This document shows positions 6,747 through 11,942 of a stretch of DNA of 11,942 nt, piece after piece. Made by a program: the position numbers and the translations under genes. The notes beneath the pieces were generated by a model that worked only from the letters and a program-made list of their open reading frames with translations, was not told the origin of the DNA and did not search any database. The stretch is from Pseudomonadota bacterium (GTDB lineage: Bacteria > Pseudomonadota > Alphaproteobacteria > Acetobacterales > Acetobacteraceae). The stretch spans positions 1 through 11,942 of the forward strand of contig JAJYFW010000012.1 of the NCBI GenBank assembly GCA_021785335.1. The letters run 5' to 3'. Numbering within the stretch: the first letter of the stretch is position 1; the number at the start of each line of letters is the position of its first letter.

Positions 6747-7051
6747 TACAGCCAGTGCGCCGGCACCCAGTGGCAGGGGCTCGGGGCGGCGTCGCGGGTC
6801 CAGTAGCCGTCGAACCACTGGCCGGACTTGTTGCCGCGCAGCACCCACTCGCCGGGCACCCAGGTGTAGCTGCCGTTGGTGTAGTCCCAGTGCCCCGGTT
6901 GCCAGAGCTGCATGTGCTCGGAGACCGGTGGCTTGGGAATGACCTCGGCCTTGCGCGCCGGCGGGGCCGGGCAGGCGCCGACATCCTGCTGCAGGGCGCA
7001 GCCGGCGAGGCTAAGCATCGCGACGCCGGCGAGAACGATACGGAACGTCAT
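6746..7051 (-). CDS. Small WXXGXW-repeat lipoprotein
   Basis: A 101-residue predicted lipoprotein. The signal peptide MTFRIVLAGVAMLSLAGC ends in a clean lipobox (LAGC) with Cys18 as the lipidated residue and Ala19 next, so outer-membrane sorting is plausible. The mature protein has a short proline-rich linker (about 28-44) and then four WxxxxW units: W50-W55 (WQPGHW), W64-W69 (WVPGEW), W79-W84 (WFDGYW) and W95-W100 (WVPAHW). This matches the WXXGXW repeat family (the Pfam family known as YXWGXW/WXXGXW), whose function is not established. Two further cysteines, Cys27 and Cys93, bracket the repeats. GGAGGG at 7057-7062, five bases before ATG 7051, supports the start. It follows the acyl-CoA dehydrogenase by 39 bp and is probably in the same transcript. 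Confidence 0.85.
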   Translation of the reverse strand: MTFRIVLAGVAMLSLAGCALQQDVGACPAPPARKAEVIPKPPVSEHMQLWQPGHWDYTNGSYTWVPGEWVLRGNKSGQWFDGYWTRDAAPSPCHWVPAHWL

Positions 7052-7056
7052 GTCAT

Positions 7057-7062
7057 CCCTCC
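7057..7062 (-). promoter_or_regulatory. Shine-Dalgarno site of the WXXGXW lipoprotein
   Basis: GGAGGG on the minus strand, with a five-base spacer to ATG 7051. It lies in the 39-bp gap after the acyl-CoA dehydrogenase stop and fixes the start that gives a complete lipoprotein signal. Confidence 0.6.
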
Positions 7063-7090
7063 ATGGGTGACCTGGGGCAACGGACGGGTT

Positions 7091-8665
7091 CTAGAGGATC
7101 GCGCCGGTCGCGAGGAGGGCCGGCGGCGGCTCGTGCAGCATCGCCGCCGCGCGCGCCGCGCAGGGCAGGATCAGGGCGAGGAAGGCGCGCGCCGCGTCGG
7201 CGGCGGCCGGCGGCGCGTCCGCGTGCCGCAGCAGGCGCGCGCAGTGCCAGGCGGCGGCGAGCGTGCCCAGCGCCTCGAGGAAACCCGCGGCATTCGCCTC
7301 CGCCACGCGCGGCTCGGCGGCGCGCAGGAAACGCGCGGCCCCGTCCACCGCGCCTGCGGCGGCGGCCAGCGTCGGCACGGCCGCGATCTCCCCGAGAAGT
7401 GCCGAGACCGCCGCGCCCTGGTCGCGCAGCAGCCCGCGCCGGAGCAGCGTCAGCGCGTGGATGCCGTTGGTCCCCTCGTAGATCGGCGTGATCCGCGCGT
7501 CGCGCAGGTGCTGCGCGGCACCGGTCTCCTCGATGAAGCCCATGCCGCCATGCACCTGCACGCCGAGCGAGGCGGCCTCGACGCCGGCATCGGAGCTCCA
7601 CGCCTTCGCCACGGGGATCAGCAGCGCCCGGCGCGCGCCCGTGGCGAGCGAGGCACCGAGCGTCAGCATCCGCCCGCCGAGTGCGAGCGCGCGCATGGCG
7701 AGCAGCATGCGCCGCACATCGGGGTGCGCCAGGATCGGCCCGCCGCCCTGGACGCGGCCCGCCGCGAATTCCGTGGCGCGGCGGAAGGCGCGCTCCGCGA
7801 CCGCGACACCCTGCATCGCGACGCCGAGCCGCGCCGCGTTCATCATCGCGAACATCGCCGGCAGGCCGCGATGCTTCTCGCCCACCAGCTCGCCGCGCGC
7901 GCCGGAGAACTCCATCACGCAGGTCGGGCTCGCGTGGATGCCGAGCTTCTCCTCGAGCGAAAGCGCGCGCACCGCGTTGCGCGTGCCGTCCGCGAGGAAG
8001 CGCGGCACCGCGAAGAGGGAGATGCCGCCGGTGCCTTCCGGTGCGCCGGGCAGGCGGGCGAGCACCATGTGGAGAATGTTCTCCGTCATCTCGTGCTCGC
8101 CGTAGGTGATGAAGATCTTCTGTCCGCTGATGCGGAACCCGTCCCCGTCCGGCTCCGCGCGCGTGCGCAGCAGGCCGAGGTCGGAGCCCGCCTGCGGCTC
8201 GGTGAGGCACATCGTGCCGGTCCAGCGCCCGCTGACGAGCGGCGCGAGCAGGCGGGCCTTCTGGTCCGCCGTGCCGTGCTCCTCCAGCAGCAGGATCGCG
8301 TCCTGGGTCAGCAGCGGGCAGAGGCCGAACGCCATGCTGGCCGATGACACCGGCTCGAACGCCGCCAGCGCCACCGCCTCCGCCAGGCCCATGCCGCCAT
8401 GTTCCGCCGGCGCGGCGACGCCGACCCAGCCGCCCTCGGCGTAGGCCTGGAAGGCTTCGTGGAAACCCGGTGGCAGCACCACGCGGCCGTCCTTCAGATG
8501 CGCGCCGGCGCGGTCCGCCGCGCGGTCGAGCGGCGCCAGCTCGCCCTCGGCGAAGGCGGTCGCCGTCTCCAGCACCGCGGCGAGGTCGGCCTCCTCCATC
8601 GCGTCGAAGCCGAGCACGCGCGTCATGATCCAGGCGGTCTCGGCGGGCGGGGCGGCGATGCTCAT
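7091..8665 (-). CDS. Acyl-CoA dehydrogenase (DmdC / long FadE-like class)
   Basis: A 524-residue FAD-dependent enzyme expected to oxidise an acyl-CoA to the 2-enoyl-CoA. The N-terminal helical domain has [16 protein letters not shown]. The middle domain opens with the FAD/substrate signature TEPQAGSD (155-162), followed by [24 protein letters not shown]. The C-terminal domain has [33 protein letters not shown], with Glu397 in YEGT as the expected catalytic base. About 110 extra C-terminal residues match the long class that includes 3-methylmercaptopropionyl-CoA dehydrogenase (DmdC), usually about 590 residues, so this one is somewhat short. ATG 8665 overlaps the ispDF stop as ATGA, implying translational coupling. 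The open frame continues upstream inside ispDF but that part does not look like protein. Substrate chain type is not determinable. Confidence 0.9.
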   Translation of the reverse strand: MSIAAPPAETAWIMTRVLGFDAMEEADLAAVLETATAFAEGELAPLDRAADRAGAHLKDGRVVLPPGFHEAFQAYAEGGWVGVAAPAEHGGMGLAEAVALAAFEPVSSASMAFGLCPLLTQDAILLLEEHGTADQKARLLAPLVSGRWTGTMCLTEPQAGSDLGLLRTRAEPDGDGFRISGQKIFITYGEHEMTENILHMVLARLPGAPEGTGGISLFAVPRFLADGTRNAVRALSLEEKLGIHASPTCVMEFSGARGELVGEKHRGLPAMFAMMNAARLGVAMQGVAVAERAFRRATEFAAGRVQGGGPILAHPDVRRMLLAMRALALGGRMLTLGASLATGARRALLIPVAKAWSSDAGVEAASLGVQVHGGMGFIEETGAAQHLRDARITPIYEGTNGIHALTLLRRGLLRDQGAAVSALLGEIAAVPTLAAAAGAVDGAARFLRAAEPRVAEANAAGFLEALGTLAAAWHCARLLRHADAPPAAADAARAFLALILPCAARAAAMLHEPPPALLATGAIL

Positions 8666-9816
8666 GGCTCGCCCCGGGGCAGCTCGATCGCGACGGCGGC
8701 CTGCGCGGCGATGCCCTCGCCGCGGCCGGTGAAGCCGAGCCGCTCCGTCGTGGTGGCCTTCACCGAGACGCGTGCGGGCGCGGTGCCCAGCAGGTCGGCA
8801 AGGCGCGCCTGCATGGCGGCGGCGTGGGGACCGATCCTGGGGCGCTCGCAGATCAGCGTCACGTCGGCGTTGACCAGGCGCCCGCCGCGCGCGGCGATGC
8901 GCCTGGCGGCGTGGCGCAGGAAGCGGGCGGAATCCGCGTCCTTCCACTCGGCGTCGCTGGGCGGGAAATGGCGGCCGATATCGCCCTCGGCCAGGGCGCC
9001 GTAGATCGCGTCACAGAGCGCGTGGATGCCGACATCCGCGTCGGAATGTCCGGCAAGGCCCTGATCATGCGGAATTATGATGCCGCACAGAACCAGCGGC
9101 CGGTTGGCTGCGAAGGCATGAACGTCGAAGCCGGTGCCAGTTCGGGTTTCGGTGGGGCGGGTCTGCGTCTGGCCGAGCAGGCGTTCCATGCGGTCGAGGT
9201 CCTCCGGCACGGTGATCTTGATGTTGCGCTCATCGCCCGGGGCGAGGCCGACGGAAAGCCCGGCCGCCTCCAGCAGCGAGGCGTCGTCGGTCGCGCCCTC
9301 CGGCGCGCTTCGGTGCAGCGCGAGGATGCTGGCGAAGCGGAAGGCCTGCGGCGTCTGCGCGCGGAACAGGCCCTCGCGGGGCACGGTCGCCGTGATGCGC
9401 CCATCCGCGGCGCGCTTCAGCGTGTCCGTGACCGGCAGCGCCGGGATCGCGCCGTCATGGGTTTCCAGCAGCGCCAGCAGCGCCGCGACGGTGCCGGCGG
9501 GCACGAAGGGGCGCGCGCCGTCGTGGATCAGCACGATGTCGGGCGCCTCCTCCGCCAGCGCCTCCAGCCCCGCGCGCACGCTCGCCTGGCGCGTCGCCCC
9601 GCCCGGCACCGGCTCGCGGTGGGGCAGGCCGGCCAGCGCCGTCTCGATCGCCGTCGCGTCGCCCACCGGCTGGATCGGCACGCCGCCGAGGGATTCCGCC
9701 GCATGGCGCAGCACCGTCCTGCCGCCGAGCGCGCGGTACTGCTTCGCCACGTCGCCGCCGAAGCGTGTCCCGGTTCCGGCCGCGAGCAGGACCGCTGCGA
9801 TTTTAGGCTGCTGCAT
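8662..9816 (-). CDS. ispDF: Bifunctional 2-C-methyl-D-erythritol 4-phosphate cytidylyltransferase / 2,4-cyclodiphosphate synthase
   Basis: A 384-residue fusion catalysing steps three and five of the MEP isoprenoid pathway. The IspD part (about 1-218) has [15 protein letters not shown] with Arg18, AKQY with Lys25, HDGARPF (98-104), [16 protein letters not shown] and [10 protein letters not shown]. The IspF part (about 225-384) starts [10 protein letters not shown] with metal ligands Asp231 and His233, then [12 protein letters not shown] with His257 and the third ligand His265, and ends with [22 protein letters not shown] 9816 is chosen because [14 protein letters not shown] is the normal IspD start and GGGAGG lies just upstream, if a little close. 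The IspD strand/helix around residues 40-60 is shorter than usual, and the PKQY motif is AKQY. dusB is divergent; the acyl-CoA dehydrogenase overlaps its end. Confidence 0.95.
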   Translation of the reverse strand: MQQPKIAAVLLAAGTGTRFGGDVAKQYRALGGRTVLRHAAESLGGVPIQPVGDATAIETALAGLPHREPVPGGATRQASVRAGLEALAEEAPDIVLIHDGARPFVPAGTVAALLALLETHDGAIPALPVTDTLKRAADGRITATVPREGLFRAQTPQAFRFASILALHRSAPEGATDDASLLEAAGLSVGLAPGDERNIKITVPEDLDRMERLLGQTQTRPTETRTGTGFDVHAFAANRPLVLCGIIIPHDQGLAGHSDADVGIHALCDAIYGALAEGDIGRHFPPSDAEWKDADSARFLRHAARRIAARGGRLVNADVTLICERPRIGPHAAAMQARLADLLGTAPARVSVKATTTERLGFTGRGEGIAAQAAVAIELPRGEP

Positions 9817-9894
9817 GCGCCTCCCATGGCGAGGCGACGATTGCGCGTCAACATGCCCTGGCCTAATTGCCCAAATCATGAGCAAGTCCGCGTC
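9817..9894. promoter_or_regulatory. Divergent intergenic region between ispDF and dusB
   Basis: These 78 bp must hold, or adjoin, the promoters of both divergent operons. The stretch is richer in A/T than its surroundings (TAATTG at 9864-9869, CAAATCATGAGCAA at 9872-9885). A minus-strand TTGACG (plus 9846-9851) could be a -35 for ispDF, but no good -10 is spaced from it. For dusB, TTGCGC (9841-9846) with TAATTG after 17 bp is a weak candidate. No transcription factor site is claimed. Confidence 0.35.
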
Positions 9895-9902
9895 ATGAGC
9901 AA
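9876..9902 (+). repeat. 10-bp direct repeat TCATGAGCAA at the dusB start
   Basis: TCATGAGCAA occurs at 9876-9885 and again at 9893-9902, 17 bp apart. The second copy contains the dusB start codon and the first contains an out-of-frame ATG. It may be a local duplication, or two copies of a ribosome- or regulator-binding element; the sequence alone does not decide. Confidence 0.6.
9878..9898 (+). CDS. Possible six-residue leader ORF (MSKSAS) overlapping dusB
   Basis: ATG AGC AAG TCC GCG TCA TGA reads as a six-codon peptide whose stop overlaps the dusB ATG in an ATGA arrangement. dusB itself has no clear Shine-Dalgarno, so ribosomes ending this peptide could restart on dusB. No good Shine-Dalgarno precedes the mini-ORF either, and its ATG is part of a direct repeat, so it may be a chance by-product. 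Confidence 0.25.
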   Translation: MSKSAS

Positions 9903-10923
9903 TCTGGCGCCGATCCGCATCGGCGATATCCAACTCGACACGCCCGTCATCCTGGCGCCGATGTCCGGCGTCACCGACCTGCCGTTCCGCCGCCTGGTGC
10001 AGGAGATGTGGGCGCGGGAGAAGGGGCTCGGTCAGACGGCGAGGGGGCTGGTCGTCTCGGAGATGATCGCCTCCTGGGCCATCATCCGCGAGAACCGCAA
10101 CACGATGCGGATGGCGGCGCTGGACGGAAAACCCTCCGCGATCCAGCTTGCCGGCTGCGAGCCCGCGGCGATGGCGGAGGCCGCGCGCATCGCCGCCGGC
10201 CAGGGTGCGGACCTGATCGACATCAATTTCGGCTGCCCGGTGAAGAAGGTCGCGGTCGGGCAGATGGCGGGATCCGCGCTGATGCGCGACGAGGCCGCGG
10301 CCGCCGCGATCCTGGAGGCGACGGTGCGCGCCGTCGATGTGCCGGTCACGCTCAAGATGCGCACCGGCTGGGACCACGCCAGCCGCAACGCGCCGAGGCT
10401 CGCCCGCATCGCCGAGGCGGCGGGCATCCGCATGGTGACCGTGCACGGGCGCACCCGGCAGCAATTCTACGAGGGCAGCGCGGACTGGGACTTCGTTGCC
10501 GAGGTGAAGCAGGCGGTGTCGCTGCCCGTCATCGTCAACGGCGACATCGTCTCCATCGAGGCGGCGCGCGAGGCGCTGCGCCGCTCGGGCGCGGACGGCG
10601 TGATGATCGGGCGCGGCGCCTATGGCAGGCCGTGGCTGCCGGCGCGCGTCGCCGCGGCGCTCACCGGCCGCGAGCCCGGCCCGGAGCCGACGCTCGCCGA
10701 GCGCCGCGCCATCCTGCTCGCGCACTACGACGCGATGCTCGCCCATTACGGGCGCGAGGCGGGGATGCGCATCGCGCGCAAGCATCTCGGCTGGTATTCC
10801 GCGGGCATGCCGGGCTCGGCCGGGTTCCGCGCCGAGGTCAACCGCATCGCCGACGCCGAGGCTGTCGTTGCGCTGGTGCACCGTTTCTTCGATGGCGCCG
10901 AGCCCCTGGCGCTCGCCGCGTGA
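9895..10923 (+). CDS. dusB: tRNA-dihydrouridine synthase B (NifR3-like)
   Basis: A 342-residue FMN enzyme that reduces uridine to dihydrouridine in the tRNA D-loop using NADPH. The TIM-barrel start has [17 protein letters not shown] (APMSGVTD at 21-28). [15 protein letters not shown] leads to [14 protein letters not shown], with active-site Cys114. [36 protein letters not shown] and [14 protein letters not shown] supply FMN and tRNA contacts, and a C-terminal helical domain follows ([13 protein letters not shown]). ATG 9895 is preferred because [24 protein letters not shown] matches usual DusB N-termini; an in-frame ATG at 9853 would add 14 residues. The Shine-Dalgarno is poor. ntrB starts 27 bp after its stop, the classical nifR3-ntrB order of alphaproteobacteria. 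ispDF is divergent. Confidence 0.95.
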   Translation: MSNLAPIRIGDIQLDTPVILAPMSGVTDLPFRRLVQEMWAREKGLGQTARGLVVSEMIASWAIIRENRNTMRMAALDGKPSAIQLAGCEPAAMAEAARIAAGQGADLIDINFGCPVKKVAVGQMAGSALMRDEAAAAAILEATVRAVDVPVTLKMRTGWDHASRNAPRLARIAEAAGIRMVTVHGRTRQQFYEGSADWDFVAEVKQAVSLPVIVNGDIVSIEAAREALRRSGADGVMIGRGAYGRPWLPARVAAALTGREPGPEPTLAERRAILLAHYDAMLAHYGREAGMRIARKHLGWYSAGMPGSAGFRAEVNRIADAEAVVALVHRFFDGAEPLALAA

Positions 10924-10950
10924 GCGCCTTGTCGTGAGGGTGGGGACCGC

Positions 10951-11942
10951 ATGAGGGAATCGGTCGCACGCCGCATGCTCAACGTCGTGGCGCGGCGCGA
11001 GAACCCGCGCCCGCCCGAATCCTCCGCGCTGCTCGCCGCCCTGCCGCTGCCGCTCGTGGTGCTGGACGCCGCGGACCGGTTCCGCTTCGTCAATCCGGCG
11101 GCGGAACTGTTCTTCGGCATCTCGGCGGCGCAGGCGCATACGCTCACGCTCACCGACCTGTTGCCGCCGGACAACCCGATCTTCGAGCTGCTGCGGCAGG
11201 TGCGCGAGCTCGACGTCACCGTCTCCGACCACGACCTCGCGCTGGAAAGCCCACGCCTGCACAAGACCGGCGTCGCGGTGCAGGGCGTGGGCCTGCCGGA
11301 GGAGCCGGGCGCGGTGCTGCTCACGTTCCAGGACGCCTCGGCGGCGCGCGCGCTCGACCGCCAGCTCGCCTTCCGCTCCGCCGCGCGCTCCGTCTCCGGC
11401 ATGGCGGCGATCCTGGCGCACGAGGTGAAGAACCCGCTTTCCGGCATCCGCGGCGCGGCGCAGCTTCTGGAAGCCTCGGTGGACGACGCGGACCGGGAGC
11501 TCACGGTGCTGATCCGCGACGAGGCGGACCGCATCCGCTTCCTCGTCGACAGGATGGAGGTGTTCAGCGAGCGCCCGATCGAGCGCGCCCCGCTCAACAT
11601 CCATCGCGTGCTGGAGCATGTGCGCCGGCTCGCGCAGTCGGGCTTCGCCGCGCATATCCGCTTCGTCGAGGAATACGACCCGTCGCTGCCCGCCGTGTGG
11701 GGCAACCGCGACCAGCTGGTGCAGGTGGTGCTGAACCTGGTGAAGAACGCCGCCGAGGCGATCACGGCGATGGAGGAACCGCGTGAAGGCGGCGGCGAGA
11801 TCGTGCTGCGCACCGCCTACCAGCACGGCGTGCGGCTCGCGGTGCCGGGCTCGGACACGCGCATGCACCTCCCGCTGGTCGTCACCGTGCGCGACAATGG
11901 ACCCGGGATTCCGGAGGACATGCAGGCGCATCTGTTCGACCC
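10951..11942 (+). CDS. ntrB: Nitrogen regulation sensor histidine kinase NtrB, 5' part
   Basis: The gene runs off the right edge after 330 complete codons. It encodes a soluble kinase/phosphatase that controls NtrC in response to PII signalling of nitrogen status; no transmembrane segment is seen. An N-terminal PAS-like domain (about 25-130) contains [26 protein letters not shown]. The H-box [23 protein letters not shown] carries the phosphoacceptor His157. The N-box is [17 protein letters not shown], followed by the stretch [29 protein letters not shown] with the G1 box, typical of alphaproteobacterial NtrB. ATG 10951 is preceded by GAGGG at 10936-10940, ten bases away. It lies 27 bp after dusB, so cotranscription is likely. 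ntrC should follow outside the window. Confidence 0.93.
   Translation, partial: MRESVARRMLNVVARRENPRPPESSALLAALPLPLVVLDAADRFRFVNPAAELFFGISAAQAHTLTLTDLLPPDNPIFELLRQVRELDVTVSDHDLALESPRLHKTGVAVQGVGLPEEPGAVLLTFQDASAARALDRQLAFRSAARSVSGMAAILAHEVKNPLSGIRGAAQLLEASVDDADRELTVLIRDEADRIRFLVDRMEVFSERPIERAPLNIHRVLEHVRRLAQSGFAAHIRFVEEYDPSLPAVWGNRDQLVQVVLNLVKNAAEAITAMEEPREGGGEIVLRTAYQHGVRLAVPGSDTRMHLPLVVTVRDNGPGIPEDMQAHLFD

Noticed and set aside
6470..8347. 625-codon plus-strand open frame opposite the two small proteins and the acyl-CoA dehydrogenase
   Set aside because: Antisense shadow. The minus strand has convincing signal peptides, ribosome sites and dehydrogenase motifs over the same bases.
8666..8947. 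94-codon N-terminal extension of the acyl-CoA dehydrogenase
   Set aside because: It overlaps the well-conserved IspF domain in another frame and is Arg-rich; family-like sequence begins at ATG 8665.
8824..9894. Long plus-strand frame leading into dusB
   Set aside because: It is the antisense of ispDF with biased composition. dusB proper begins at ATG 9895, where family similarity starts.
8662..11931. A minus-strand frame open for over 1000 codons across ntrB, dusB and ispDF
   Set aside because: Only the ispDF part (8662-9816) looks like protein. The remainder is the antisense of dusB and ntrB, is Arg/His-rich and low-complexity, and is open only because GC-rich DNA has few stops.

Overview
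The window is very GC-rich chromosomal DNA with strong G/C bias at third codon positions. The fused ispDF gene, and a dusB gene directly followed by an alphaproteobacterial-type ntrB, point to an alphaproteobacterium, most likely Rhodospirillales/Acetobacteraceae (Roseomonas-like). The taxonomy is inferred from gene content and composition only. No tRNA, rRNA, CRISPR array, insertion sequence or phage gene was seen.

Left part (1-6304, all + strand) looks like accessory catabolism. It holds the last 24 residues of an MDR-type dehydrogenase, a complete CurA/PTGR-like NADP-dependent oxidoreductase overlapping it by one base, a molybdenum hydroxylase large subunit of the xanthine dehydrogenase/CoxL type with no small subunits beside it, an orphan family-5 ABC substrate-binding protein with a Tat-like leader, and an iron-containing alcohol dehydrogenase. 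Together they suggest uptake and oxidation/reduction of an organic substrate, but the substrate cannot be named from the sequence.

Middle part (6315-9816, all - strand) starts from ispDF, the fused MEP-pathway enzyme. ispDF is joined by an ATGA overlap to a long acyl-CoA dehydrogenase, followed 39 bp later by a tiny lipoprotein made of WXXGXW repeats. Beyond it, with its own likely promoter, is a 99-residue exported two-cysteine protein that converges on the iron-dependent dehydrogenase with a 10-bp gap.

Right part (9817-11942, + strand) is divergent from ispDF. It holds dusB (the nifR3 position) and the first 330 codons of ntrB, the nitrogen-regulation sensor kinase. This is the familiar alphaproteobacterial dusB-ntrB start of the ntrBC(YX) cluster, and ntrC should follow outside the window.

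Most of the window is ordinary. The less expected points are the stand-alone molybdenum hydroxylase subunit, the compact WXXGXW lipoprotein and its small exported neighbour, the shortened IspD domain, the ispDF/acyl-CoA dehydrogenase coupling, and a six-codon ORF overlapping the dusB start.
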